From the NCBI GenBank assembly GCA_002104905.1, contig MCFE01000110.1, positions 1-64,000 on the forward strand: a DNA stretch of 64,000 nucleotides, in the 5' to 3' direction. This DNA is from Basidiobolus meristosporus CBS 931.73 (taxonomy: Eukaryota; Basidiobolomycota; Basidiobolomycetes; Basidiobolales; Basidiobolaceae). Below, piece by piece: positions 43,901 to 55,550 of this stretch. The notes below the pieces were generated by a model that saw only the letters and a list, made by a program, of their open reading frames with translations, was not told where the DNA came from and made no database searches. Numbering within the stretch: position 1 is the first letter of the stretch; each line of letters starts with the position of its first letter. A program made the position numbers and the translations under genes.

Positions 43901-44568
43901 TACTCTGAGTATTCCTCACAAGTAGTGCCTCCAAGATCAGTTGGCTGTCAGCACGGTTTCCTGGGAGTGTCCTGTGGTCTAGGGTTGGAAGTTCAGGTAG
44001 CTGCAGGTAGCAGTGATCACCCTGATCAACAAGTTGGTATATTGATAAAAGGGAAGATGATTTATTGTTGAGGGATAGCCTACCTTATATACTTTTCTTA
44101 CTGGCTAAGTGATTACTAATCATGGTGTTCCAGAAGGTTCTGGACATCAACAGAAATCTTAATGACATCAGAATGACCTAAGAATGTTCTAAGTAGGTGC
44201 CAGAAGGTTCTAAGGGGCACAGCACATCCAACCAATCAGGAATCAGTATTCTGAAACCTGTGTAAGAAGTGGATACCATATATGGTATGGAAATGGTAGG
44301 GATGGTCACACAGGTTGTTCATGTGTCACAGGTACTGGCGCAGGTACTTGCCTAATATAGAAGTACTTATAGCTAGTAAACTTACATAAAGTGAGGGGTA
44401 ACTTATGCAATAAGGTAAGCAGGTGTGATAGTCAACCGGCTTATGGGATAGTACTGATTGGGTAAGACAAATGGGATAAAACTAAAATAAGTGTAGTAGA
44501 GATATAGGGAAGTAGAAAATAAGGGAGTGAGCACATCTGTCAGTGGGTGTCACTGTCACCCCACTACA
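40914..44568 (-). mobile_element. Gypsy-D, internally deleted element
   Basis: LTRs at 40914-41983 and 43498-44568 (1,070 and 1,071 bp) enclose only 1.5 kb of pol. A 4-bp duplication ACGT flanks the whole (40910-40913, 44569-44572). A polypurine tract GAGAGGGGGGTAGA on the minus strand precedes the 3' LTR at 41984-41997. No primer site follows the 5' LTR, which is fused directly to RNase H sequence, so gag, protease, RT and the primer site are gone. Confidence 0.94.
42065..43465 (-). pseudogene. Gypsy-D RNase H end and integrase
   Basis: Begins at the RNase H C-terminus (FDLEVRHIPGKTNVVADALS), then a linker and integrase. The integrase core has VGIDLVHMP, FVADRGEMTSQ and ANGMIERGHG, an apparently complete DDE triad. 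The zinc finger retains HQGEPGGHRG but its last Cys is Trp (ESCVAWQKR). One stop at 43136-43138 (CGA-to-TGA type, MP-stop-RVV) splits the frame; another, TGG-to-TGA, lies just upstream in TNQ-stop-MAWL. The C-terminus has a GPY/F-like WTGLYLISK. About 460 codons remain of a polyprotein usually over 1,200. Confidence 0.9.
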
Positions 44569-46157
44569 ACGTGTCCATTTGTGCCTCAACTTTGGGAACC
44601 AAAGAGATTTTGAATGAGTTTTTGCCTCAAATGACTAATGTATTACATGATATATTAGTAGAGCTAAGTGGCTTCCAAGAGCAATATACACAGGACTCAT
44701 TCAGGCAACAGTTGCAATGTATTAGACAGAGAGTAAGTGAATACCTTGAGGAATTAGAAGGTGAGTTTCAAGAGGAGGAATACAGACTGCAAGCAATATA
44801 GTTTAAATTGCGCCAGCACGCCTTGCTGGATTGCTTACCATCCCTTGCAACTTCAGCGTGCTGGTGTATGTCAGTCCAAACTATGCTAACACCCTTCACA
44901 AGAGCGCCCTGCATTGACTCAATGCGGATTGGGTCAATGCGCACGCTTCAGAGCAAAACCATCAGAACCTGCCAAACTGCTCAATAGGACACATGTCCAT
45001 TGGAGCAGGCCAAGTCACATCAGCAAGCAGCATCACATCAAGCCCAGCCAAGGGCCATGCCAGTGCATCAAGTTGAGTCTGCACATGCCATTACACCTGA
45101 CCATCAGCAAGTATCTTCTGGTGAACTGACAGATGATGACCCACATGAAGTGCCTCCACCACCAGAGCCTTTGGCAAGTAAAAGAATGCATCAGCGCATA
45201 GCACTGCAGGCCGGCTCAGTTGCATCATCCAGAGCAATTCAGCGCGGCCAAGCTGCAGCATTACACTCATCAGCTAGGAGGCAAAATACATACTACAAAT
45301 ACACAAGTAGCCAAGAGGATTGTTAACACAAAAGTAGTTTAGGTGTGCAAAGTGAATCACTAACAAATGCTTCAGTAGTAATCACTGTGAGAAAAAAGCC
45401 TAGGAGAAGATGATGCAATTGCATTGAATTGCTATTATTTGTAATGATCCAAACAACGCATTTTTTTTTGCAATCTGCATTGAGCCATTGCAAATCAATG
45501 ATCACTAAATTTTTGATATAAGCAATATCAAGGTCATCTCACATTTGAGACAGGACCCCTATAAATAAACACCCTGCATATGTATACATCATCAGTGGTA
45601 CCAGCGCAGCCATTTAATCTGATTTGCACCCATACAATTGGTCATGTGCTAGTTATGACACCTTGTCCGATCACTAGGATCAGGGATTTACTTGCTTAAT
45701 GGGAAAAATGGGATATTTGATGGCAAATCAGGTAGCTTGCATATTGGTCAAAGAGCCAATTGGGGGCTGAAAGCTTCAGGATACTTTTGGACCAATTAAC
45801 CACTGAGATACCATCCAATTGAAGTGATGCTAACCAAAATGGTAAGTGTCAGTGTAGTTTATAGTGTGATACAAATTTATTTCCATTTACATTAAAGAAA
45901 CATATCTCAATACTGGATTTTGCCTACCATAATATTGGTATCCAATTGCGCATGTGATTCAAACATTACAAGTGGGAGCAATCATTTGTGACAACTTCAT
46001 TGTGTCAGATTGTGCCATAGTGTACAAGATTGTCCCACATGGTGTAAAATTGTCCATGAGCAATCCTGCCTACTGGTAGCTACAATATTGCGCCCAATTG
46101 TTCTTAAAGACTGCAGTATGCGCTGCTCGCCCTGGCACGGTACAATGGAACAAGTCT

Positions 46158-46975
46158 ATTATACTGATTTTTTCACCAGTTTCTCTCACCTCCATAGCAA
46201 TAAACTCACTGAGCTTAGACAGAGCTTCTTCCTTTCTCTCCATGAATAAAACTCACGTTTATTTTGTGCAATCTTCAATAAAAGTGATTAAATACTTCAT
46301 TTTTCCTAAGGATAGGTCTTGCATAGGTCCACACAAATCTGAGTCAATTAGATCAAGTCTTTTCTAAATCCTAATTAACTTTGAGCTCTTGAATGATTGT
46401 CTGGCTTGTTGCCCACATATGTAGGCTTCACAGCACTCCAAATTAGCTGAGGGATCAATTTCTGCTCCAGAAATTAGATGATTTTTGATAGCTTTGCACA
46501 AATGATCAAAACTGAAGTGTCCAAATCTCCTGTGCCAAAGCATTTGTGTTTCTTCATTTTAGTTACTCAAGTTGCCCTCCATACATGATAGAATATAGGT
46601 CAACTTGCATAGATTCTAATATCTGATACCCAAAGCAGTATGAGAACCATTTTGATCAGTGATCCTGCATCTGCAACTGTCAAAGAAAAAACTGAGTTCT
46701 TCTGCAACAGCCTTGCTTGCTGATAGTAGGTTCTTAGCTATTTCAGGTAAATAAAGTATTGCCTCCAAAGTCAGTGTGTCATGGATCATAGGTCTTGCCA
46801 TATGAATTTTTGATCTATTTGCACATTCTGCTACTTTATTCTGCGGTGGGAAGTACAGTACATTAGAATCTTGCTTTATCTCATGAATATTGCACAAGTG
46901 GATGAAGAGTTTTGAGGTATATTCTCCACCATTGTTGTGGTATAATTTCTTGATCTTTTCACCAGTTCCTCTCTC
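46158..46975 (-). pseudogene. Copia pol fragment, right part, rearranged
   Basis: 46158-46770 corresponds to Copia-1 2505-3110 (integrase core, zinc finger and region after the protease), but 46780-46975 returns to 2335-2530, so the integrase segment RSDNGGEYTSK (here YHNNGGEYTSK) is represented out of order. This suggests recombination between copies. LTR-F begins directly after it. Confidence 0.75.
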
Positions 46976-47521
46976 TGTCAGGATCATACATCATCCCTGG
47001 CCTCCAATTATCAAGCCAAATTAAGTCAGCAAAGAAATCCAAGTTCCTTCTAGAAAGCTGTACTACATTTCAGCAACTTCTTGAAAGCTCCAAGTCAACA
47101 TTGCACAATGGAACATTCCAAGGAAGCATTGCATTGGAATTTATGTTGTCCCTTACCCTATATGGTAATACATGTCATATGACCTGGACATATGATCAGC
47201 CAACCCCTGACATGTCCCCATGTGATATTCTAAATTGTTCTTGAGAGTATTTCTATCTTGGCACACTTTCTGTGCCTCACCCCAAAATCCCATCAGTATT
47301 AGCATATATCACTTGGCATCCATATTTCCAAAAAGTATATAGAGTCCTATACCCCCTTATGTTTTCCTCAGTCTGATAAACACAGGTCTTGAATAAACAG
47401 CCTTGCCTTGGAAATCTGCCTTACCTTGGAAGCGCACCTTGCCTTGTTGATCCACACCTAAGTCCTTTCCTGGTCCTGCCTTGCCTAGACCTACTTTCCT
47501 GCCTTTTGTCTATTCATAACA
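46976..47521 (+). repeat. LTR-F, plus copy (546 bp)
   Basis: TGTCAGGATCATACATC...TATTCATAACA, homologous to 12701-13169 but with an extra 75 bp or so of CCTTGCCTTGG-like text near its end. Flanks CTCTC and GTTTT do not match. It could be a solo LTR or the 5' LTR of Gypsy-3 downstream. Confidence 0.8.
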
Positions 47522-47561
47522 GTTTTATCAGACTACTCTTGACTTACCTGTGGATCTCCGC

Positions 47562-48622
47562 TGTGGTGGTGTATAAGTCCAAGGGAGAGATACGTCCAAC
47601 ACTTCTCAAGTGTTTTGTGTGTGGGGTGTTCACTGGGTGTGATAACCTCTGGCAAAAGCTTGCTAGGAATACTTGGGTTCTGTCTCTAATCTAATGTGAA
47701 GGGGAATAAAGCCACAAGCTTGTCAAGGGAAAACTATTGAGCTACAATCCCAAACTTAGTTGGCGTCTTAACAAAAGTATGTGCTGGGTTCAGCGTCCTT
47801 TGAGATGACAATGTACTAAAGCTTCCAAAGTCAAAACAACTGTAAACTCCACCAGCAGGGACTTGATAAGAATGCAGCTTTGGTCAATAGTTACAAAGAC
47901 AGAAAAGTATCTTTGCCTGTACAAGAACAAACTTGGGAAAGAATCAAATATAATAAAAGATACCTACTCTGAGTATTCCTCACAAGTAGTGCCTCCAAGG
48001 TCAGTTGGCTGTCAGCGCGGTTTCCTGGGAGTGTCCTGTGGTCTAGGGTTGGAAGTTCAGGTAGCAGTGATCACACTAATCAACAAGTCGGTATATTGAT
48101 AAAAGGGATGATGATTTATTGTTGAGGGATAGCCTCCCTTATATACTTTTCTTACTGGCTAAGTGATTACTAATCATGGTGTTCCAGAAGGTTCCGGATA
48201 TCAATAGAAATCTTAATGACATCAGAATGACCTAAGAATGTTCTAAGTAGGTGCCGGAAGGTTCTAAGAGGCACGGCACATCCAACCAATCAGGAATCAG
48301 TATTCTGAAACCTGTGTAACATGGGGATACCATATATGGTATGGAAATGGTAGGGATGGTGACATGGGTTGATCATGTGTCACGGGTACTGGCGCGGGTA
48401 CTTGCCTAATATAGAAGCACTTGTAACTAGTAATCTTACATAAAGTGAGGGGTAACTTATGCAATAAGGTAAGCAGGTGTGATAGTCAACCGGCTTATGG
48501 GATAGTACTGATTGGGTAAGACAAATGGGATAAAACTAAAATGAGTGTAGTAGGGATATAGGGAAGTAGAAAATAAGGGAATGAGCACATCTGTCAGTGG
48601 GTGTCACTGTCACCCCACTACA
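47562..48622 (-). repeat. Solo LTR-D with CCGC duplication (1,061 bp)
   Basis: TGTGGTGGTG...CCCCACTACA, perfect 4-bp duplication CCGC (47558-47561, 48623-48626). Very similar to the LTRs of Gypsy-D. Confidence 0.95.
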
Positions 48623-48639
48623 CCGCCTTCTACCCTAAG

Positions 48640-48960
48640 TTGTCTGGAGAAGAACTTGTAAAGGAATACCCACTGTAAGTATCACCCTGAATCTTTCCCT
48701 AGTCTTGTCCTCTAAAGGCAAAGATACCTTATCTTTGTGAAATTACTGGCCCAGGCTGCATTCACTAGATTACCCTGCTGGTGTAGCTTACAGTTGTTAC
48801 AGCACTGTAAGCTTTAGTACAATACTCTATCAAAGGATATTAAAGCCTGTGCCTTCTGAAGTGACGCTAATTTATTCAAAGTTTGGGATTGTAGATCAAT
48901 ATTTGTATTCTTGACAAACTAGTGGCTTTATAACCCACATACTAACCAGTAGTATCTGGT
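48640..48960 (+). repeat. Diverged LTR 3' portion before Gypsy-3
   Basis: Resembles the 3' third of LTR-D in the plus direction (GCAAAGATACCTTATCTTTG, TTTGGGATTGTAGATCAATA, GTGGCTTTATAACCC) but far more diverged. Its position just upstream of Gypsy-3 gag suggests it is that element's own 5' LTR end. Confidence 0.6.
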
Positions 48961-49003
48961 ACTCCTGAACAAGCTCAAGAGACCTCTCAACCTCCTGCTA
49001 CCC

Positions 49004-51180
49004 CACATGTCCAGTCCAGAGTGTAACTTTGCAAGCATCATGGCTGCCTTTACCCAGCTGCAACAAGACAATGCAAATCTCAGAAACACTGTTGCTCAGC
49101 TTCAGAGCCAATATACTCAGCAGCTTATCCATACTCCCTTCTACCATGACCGCAGGATCACTTCCACTACCAAGTTCAGTGGCTCCCAAAATTAGTTCCA
49201 AGGATTCATCAACATAGTCAAACACCACTTGTTGCTACAACTCTATTGGTTCCCAACAGATCAAGCAAATGTTTGATATATCTCCAATCTACTCATTGGA
49301 ACTGCCTAGAATTGGTTCTCCCCTCTGGTGGAAACCAACTCCTCTCTACTCAGTGACTACCATGCCTTCCTCACAGAAATGGAGCTAATATTTGGCAACA
49401 TTTACCAAGCCAGAACTGCTGCCAACAAGATCAAGAATCTGAAGCAAGGAAGCAGACCTGCATCTGCCTATGCTTCTGAATTCCACCTACTAGCTGGTGA
49501 CTTGGGACTTGGGGGTGATGCTGCCCTAATCAGTCAGTTTCAAGATGGATGCAATGATGAAGTCGGTGACTTACTACTCACACTCCCTGACCCAACTACC
49601 TTGGGTGAAGCTATACATCAAGCAATCCAATGTGACAATTGCCTTTTCCAGAAGAAACAAAAGTTCCAACATACTTATCAGCTAACCTCCTGCCTAGTAA
49701 TCCAGTCTCCCAGTACTAAGCCTGATGATCCTATGCAAATTGACAGTGCCAAATACAAGAAACTTACAAAAGAAGAAAGATCTAGATGTCAACAGGCAAA
49801 CATCTGCCTTTACTGTGGCCAACCAGGCCATATTGCCAAGTCTTGTCCCAACAAGAAGTCCAGCTTCAAACTCCCGCAATCATCAAGTGAACAGCCTTCT
49901 CCAGAATTGTTAGGAAACTCCAGTGTCCAGTCAGAGTGACAGGCTTGCAACTGGACCCTCCAATGAAAATTCAACACATTCAAGAAATATCATACCCTAC
50001 TCAAGTCCATCCAGTCCTTAAGAATGCCTGTCAACATCCATATCCCTAAATCCAGTCCTGTCCATATCCTTGCCCTCATAGATTCTGGTGCTTCCTCCAG
50101 CTTCATTGATTAGTCCTTTGTCCAGAACCAAAGAATCCCCACTATCCTGAAATCCTGTCCTGTCCAAGTAGAAGTTATTGATGGAAGACCAAAACTCTGA
50201 CATTTCCCAGAGTCCATCAGGTCAGCTCCATGAAAGCACCTGACTTCTCAGGTGAAGAAGTATCTTCCCCCAAGCTACCCCAGAGGCAAGAACCCAGCAT
50301 ACTCAAGGTACCCCCTCCAATGGAATACCTATCAAGTACCAAGAGTTTGCTCATGTCTTAAATAAGAAGAAAGCAGAACTACTTGCAGCACATAGACCCT
50401 ATGCCTGTCCCATTGACCTTGAAGATGGAAAAACCCCACCTTTGGCCCTATCTATAACCTCTTGCAACCTGAGTTGAAAGAACTCCTTGGCAATATCCAA
50501 GAAAACCTCCCAAAAGGCTTTATTCAGTACTCTAAGTCCCCAGCTGGTGCCTCAATCCTTATTGTCAAAATAAAGGATGGTACCCTAAAAATGCATGTAG
50601 ACTACTGTGCACTGAATAAGATCACAATCAAGAACCAGCACCCTTTGCTTTTATCAACACCCTGTTGGATTAACTCTCTGCTGCCAAAGTATTTACCAAA
50701 ATGGACCTCAGAGGAGCTTATAATCTTGTCAGGATCAAGCCAGGCAATGAATGAATGACTGCCTTCAGAACAAGATATGGTCACATTGAATATAAAGTGA
50801 TGCCATTTGGCCACACCAATGCCCCAGCTGTCTTTCAACAGCTGATGAATGACATATTCTAAGAGCACCTTGACCAATTTGTGGTTATCCACCTTGACAA
50901 TATTCTGATATACTCCAAGACTCAAGAAGAAAATAATTCCCATGTGAAGAAAGTCTTGACTAAGCTTGACACCACTGGCCCTATGCAAACTGCTACCACT
51001 TGCAGAGTTTGCCTACAACAATTCATGTCCTAGTGCAACTTGTCTCACACCATTCAATGCATATTATGTTTCTCATCCACAATTTGATATTAATATTCCA
51101 ACAAACCCTATGAATCCCCCAGCAGCTGAACATTTGTCAACAATTCTAGAAATCCAAGAAACATTCAAGAAAGAACTATG
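49004..51180 (+). pseudogene. Gypsy-3 gag-pol, degraded and deleted
   Basis: Gag spans 49007-49940 with a coiled-coil-like start (QLQQDNANLRNTVAQLQSQ) and zinc knuckle CLYCGQPGHIAKSC. Gag stops at 49193, 49274 and 49306 are TAG/TGA; two fit CGA and CAG precursors. A degraded protease follows (IDSGASS in another frame near 50080). RT runs from about 50340 to 50960 with frameshifts; its active site reads HLDNILIYS instead of YLDD, so it was inactive. At 50965 it jumps to the integrase C-terminal region (LPLAEFAYNNS ... SHPQFDI), deleting RNase H and most of integrase. No 3' LTR is attached; Copia sequence follows at 51183. Confidence 0.88.
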
Positions 51181-51182
51181 AG

Positions 51183-51666
51183 TCAGCTTGTAGGTATTCA
51201 AATCTCTGTTACCCAAAGCAGTATGGGCACCATTTTGATCAATGATCCTGCATCCAGACATGTCAAGGCTGAGACTGAGCCCTTCTGCTATAGTCTTGCT
51301 TGCAAATAGTAGTTCTTGGCTATTTCTTGTACACAGAGCACTTCTTTAAAGGCCAGTGTATAGATTACTTTACTGCTTCAAAGGTTGACTTGGATAATTC
51401 CTTCTCCACTGTATCAAGTGCTCTATTACCACCCATAAAAACCTTCTTGATTGAAATTTCTTGATATTGGGCAAAAGTTCTTTTTGGTGTATAAAGTGTG
51501 GAGATACTCCATAGTCAGTATATCACATCTAAGAATTCCTGTTTGTGATCATAATTAGTGTATATATGAACAGCCTAACTTCAGTTGTTGCATCATTTCC
51601 ATATTCAAGCTTTTTCTGCTAACTTTCACTCTTTTTTGGGCACCAGTCTGATATGTGACCTTCCCA
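51183..51666 (-). pseudogene. Copia protease-region fragment
   Basis: Minus-strand match to Copia-1 2940-3420 (region between protease and integrase; for example GCRIIDQNGAHTALG). Heavily mutated. It is followed by a half MITE-E. Confidence 0.75.
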
Positions 51667-52064
51667 CCTGGCACTATAAGTGCTTTACATAGGTTTACTT
51701 TAGGGCTAATAATTAAATACAGTGACAGATAGTACCAATTGACCAAGATAGTGCCATGCATTTTTGTGACATGTTACAAGCCACAGAAGCTAAATTCAGA
51801 GTGCCATGGGTATTGAGTATCAGAAGCATGTCTTCAGTCCTTTTATGCTCTTACACATCATGCACAACATTGATCTCAAAGAAAAGGTCAAAAGATGGAT
51901 TTTCTCCAGTACAATGGGTGAAACACAGGGGCTGCTTTGAATGAGGATGCAGAGCTATGTTTCACACTCTGTGGCCAAGTATAGGCTTACTTGGCCTCCT
52001 GGGCACACTATGGCATCATTTGGCACTCATGGCTCAATGTGGCACAATCCAACAGAACAAATCT
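51667..52064. mobile_element. Half of palindromic MITE-E with loop
   Basis: Contains the tip of the left arm, the loop (AGTGCTTTACATAGG) and the whole right arm, ending CCAACAGAACAAATCT, then ATT. The outer left arm is missing. Confidence 0.85.
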
Positions 52065-52165
52065 ATTTGGCATCATTTTGTGTGTGAAGCTTTAGTGAAT
52101 AACTTAGTTAACTTAGTTTATTGTCCTGTAGATGAAATGATTGCAGACACATATGCCAAACTACC
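52065..52165 (+). pseudogene. Copia RNase H C-terminal scrap
   Basis: Encodes WHHFVCEALVNNLVNLVYC and DEMIADT, matching the end of Copia pol at 240-330 in Copia-1, but in plus orientation. The Tnp2 element ends in it at TACCCCTATGAAA. Confidence 0.75.
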
Positions 52166-55100
52166 CCTATGAAAAACCATTTGGTCCAATTGGTGGATCC
52201 AATCCAGATCAATGGTCAGCATCCCATTTGGAGACCATAATAATACCAGCAGCTTTCAATTAGTGACCCTCTTAACAATCTTTTGATGGGATCATGACAG
52301 CAGTTAGCTAATTTTACTGCCAAATAAAGCTACAAAACTTGATGGGGTTTCATTGGGGCTGTAGCAATAGTTGTATGGCATTGTTGCAGTCTAGATGCGC
52401 TCTATAACTATTTTAAGTGACTCTAACCAGCCAGTACATCCAATTGCCTTAACTGGCAAGAAACCTGATGGTGTTTTGACGGCCTCAATGCAAATCTCTG
52501 ATGGCATTATTACAGCAGTATGGTAGCATACATGTAGTTCTGTATAATGTTACCATACCAACATACTAAGTGGTATTTCCTTTCTCTACCTCCCCTTGTA
52601 CACTTCATATATTCCACTGCGGAATCTCCCCTCTTGAAATGCTTGCCCACTACTGTCTTGGGTATTCCACATATACTTTGAATCAAAAAAACTATGGCCT
52701 TGTGCTTACTAACCACTTCAAGTGCACACACTTGCCACAATATTACATACTTCTATCACCTGAACTTTGTGGCTTTTTAGTGTGATACTTGCAAAGTTGC
52801 CATATATCTTGTATTGCTGGTAACATATGCATCTTGCAAGCATATGCTTGGTTGCCACCACTTCTGCCATGAATACCTCCTGAATATCCACAAAGAACTT
52901 CCTGGTATTTAGCCAATATATTCCTTCTCCCTACTGGATTCTAGTCCCCCTCATAGGTGCGCTCTAGCTCTTGATTGTGTGAAGACTGTATTGAGTGGTG
53001 TAGAAGCTAGCTTGTGACCAAGAGAAGCCCAGCATACTTTGGTAGAGCTTTCCTAATAAAAAATTAGTTACTTGTTGCACCCAACCCAATCTTGCACTAT
53101 TCAACTGATTACCCATGCATTGGGGCTGCTTAGCATCTTAATTCCATAGGCATAGGTGTCTCCATGTGCACATCTGTCCTCAGTATTCTTCAATTCTTCC
53201 TAGTTGTCCCCCATGTACTAACTGATCACATCCATGACAAACTTGAAGGTAATATTCTTGATGAAACTGGTATATGGTAGTACCTGCAACTTGACTTGTA
53301 TTCCTGTCCCCTCACACATCTGCTCCATAGAAAACTCCAAAAGGGTGAAGCAAGGCCCAATATCCTCCACACACCAAGCAAGATGGAGTAGAGAATGAAT
53401 ACAGTAGCAGCAGAGTTCTACGCATTCAGCTTTATGTTTGTAGTGTAGCCACTCAAATCCTGTTTCTAACTCCTTACACAACAGCTGTAGATGTGTCAAG
53501 TTGGCATTGGTGATCCAGTTCTAGATAAATATTCCCACAATGTCCACATATAACTCCCAATGCTTCCAATGTACTCTTGGTAGGAATGGCTTTAGAACAC
53601 CACTTGAATAAATACTCAGCCAGTTTGTCAGGTCTTGGCATTTGTATTGTTGCATATACATATGAATATGGATTGGAGCCCATCAAAAGTACTTAGGGTA
53701 GCAGATACTTTGTAATATCTTGCCAATTTTTTCAAACTTCTCTGGTATCTCCAAGGGCTCATTTAGCTTGGTATGCTCCATGTACAACTTGGTCATCAGT
53801 AGAGGGATATTTTTGAACAGCAAACACATTGCTCCAAGTGGAAAGCTTTTGCCCCTACAGATACCCTCCATCTTAAGTATCACTGCTTTTTGCTCCAACA
53901 AACACCCTCTATCTTAACTATCTCTAGCTTCCAAATGATTTAATAATCTGGCCAATGGCCTATAGAATGCCAACTTTGCTGCAATTGCATGCTGACTTCT
54001 GTATGTTCACCCTGTGGGAAGATGATGTTCCTAGTGATGGTGTTTAGGTAATAATAAAGTGTGTGAGTTATGGAGTAAATCCTCTGGATTGCACACATTT
54101 GACAGCAATACTCTCTATTGTGCCCAGAAAAACCTGCTATCTTGCTGATGGATGGGGTATCTCCAATGCAGATAATAATATGTGCTTTTATGTTACAGCC
54201 GTTTACTGTCATCCTGCTGGAAAGCATACAAAATGCATCTAGCAATGGATACAGGTAGCTATCCAGGTTGGGTGGCACTTTAGGCGCAGATACCAGTGAG
54301 ACTACCATCAGATTTTTGCTCTGATACTGTAAGATAGGTAGCAGATTCATATTGATGAGAATCAGTGGCCAGCAAGATTTGCCAGTAGGGTAGTTGTTAA
54401 ATGGGAATTCATCAAGTGCTAAGGCAAAGGCATGGTCATACATACCTTCACTGTGGCCCTTGCCTCTTAGCTGTTTGTAATGTTTGCCATTAAATATATT
54501 GGATATGTTGGCCCTTGATTGCTACTGAGTGCAATACTCAATAGCTCTGCAATATTTGTTGGACTGCATTAGCTTCTTTAGATGGGGTATTTCTGGAATA
54601 TATATGGAGTGTGAGTAATGCCTCCCCTCAGTGGTGGTATAATTCTGACCATTTGGACACATTGTAATGGTAGCATTTTTGGATGTGAATGCCATGCAAC
54701 TGTTAACACATGCTGCAGTCAGGTCAGTCTCTGGGTCATATGTAGCCAGCTGTAGGACAGTTGTCCACTTGTACCATGTACATGGTAAGTTGTATCCTGG
54801 AATGATTTTAGCAAGAAGTAGAAATAAATCCTCAAAGCCCCCATCACTGATATTAGTGGAAATGCGCTACTTCTCTAGCTACAAAATTACATCATTCATC
54901 AGTAGTTGGATCACTGGGCTCACTTAGCTCCATAGAGTATCCTTGGCATTTGTTTCAACAGGTGTTGTCTCATTGCATATAGGGATTTGACCGGGCTCAT
55001 GGGTGGTATTGTTGTTAGGGGAGATAGGCTCACAATCCATCAGTGAGCCTTCTTTGTCAGAGCTATCACTCAGCATGCCACATTCAGAAGGCTGAGGTCA

Positions 55101-55544
55101 GCTTAAAGGCATCACATAATCACCTGACTCAGTTTGCACAAGGAGACAAAGACAGCTAGGATCCAATACAGAAGTATCAACTGGCCATCAAGCTAATGTT
55201 GGTACATTAGTGACTTATGAATGGTCAAATATGACTTGTGTGGCAAACACTGGTCATGATCCTTGTAATACTTCCTATGCTGACTGCAAGCTTTATGGCT
55301 GAGCAGCTTGCTACAATAGCCACATGGTCTTTTTCCTCTTCTCTTATGGTGCTGAATCCAAGTTGCCTTGTCTATGGGGCAAACAGCTTGACCTTCAACA
55401 ACATAATGCTATCATATAACTTTTTGGCCAATACTTTTGTGAATTGAAGACAGTGTTGTATTTGAGACATTGCACCTATATGAATGTAAGACTCAAAGAT
55501 GACCTGCCATAGTAAGCATTATAGATAAAGATGTGGCACCATGT
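52166..55544 (-). pseudogene. Tnp2-type transposase, most complete copy
   Basis: Reads from about 55520 down to 52166. The N-terminus (55180-55500) has a degraded zinc-binding segment, followed by an acidic leader near 55000-55090. The frame 53940-54443 contains the Tnp2 core: ALALDEFPFNN, GKSCWPLILINMNLLPILQY, PNLDSYLYPLLDAF, then KIAGFSGHNREYCCQMC. This order is typical of fungal Tnp2-family transposases (DDE nucleases of CACTA/EnSpm elements). Further frames at 53683-53901 and 53218-53499 cover the second half (ECVELCCYCIHSLLHL). The 3' unit at 52166-53000 ends in CCCCTATGAAAAA. Stops and shifts separate all blocks, so it is inactive. Its 5' end is cut by the Copia-3 LTR. Confidence 0.82.
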
Positions 55545-55550
55545 ATATTC

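Larger units (their letters stand above)
39433..45326 (+). pseudogene. Harbinger second ORF, best copy, split by LTR elements
   Basis: Starts ATGGTCCCTATACC at 39433, is interrupted at 39508, resumes at 40578 (KAMFDPFEFLPNDFSMAQ ... CKKIYNKTSIEIKNELQ ... EQFCTQFAKYRPD), is interrupted again at 40914, and resumes at 44569 (STLGTKEILNEFLPQM ... SEYLEELEGEFQ). A later frame, 45000-45326, is rich in Q, A, H and S and ends near QEDC. It has the most complete coding sequence of the three copies: the stop seen upstream of QRWKN in A and C is absent here. The central part, with spaced W and F residues, could be a Myb/SANT-type DNA-binding domain; this is a guess from family context. Confidence 0.65.
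38013..46157 (-). mobile_element. PIF/Harbinger element, copy B, with two nested LTR insertions
   Basis: Left end AGACTTGTTCTGTTGG, right end CAATGGAACAAGTCT, flanked by a perfect ATT duplication (38010-38012, 46158-46160) in a Copia fragment. The orientation is opposite to copy A: transposase on minus, second ORF on plus. Two LTR-D insertions (39508-40577 and 40914-44568), each with a 4-bp duplication, lie in the second ORF. Subtracting them leaves about 3,412 bp. Confidence 0.93.
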
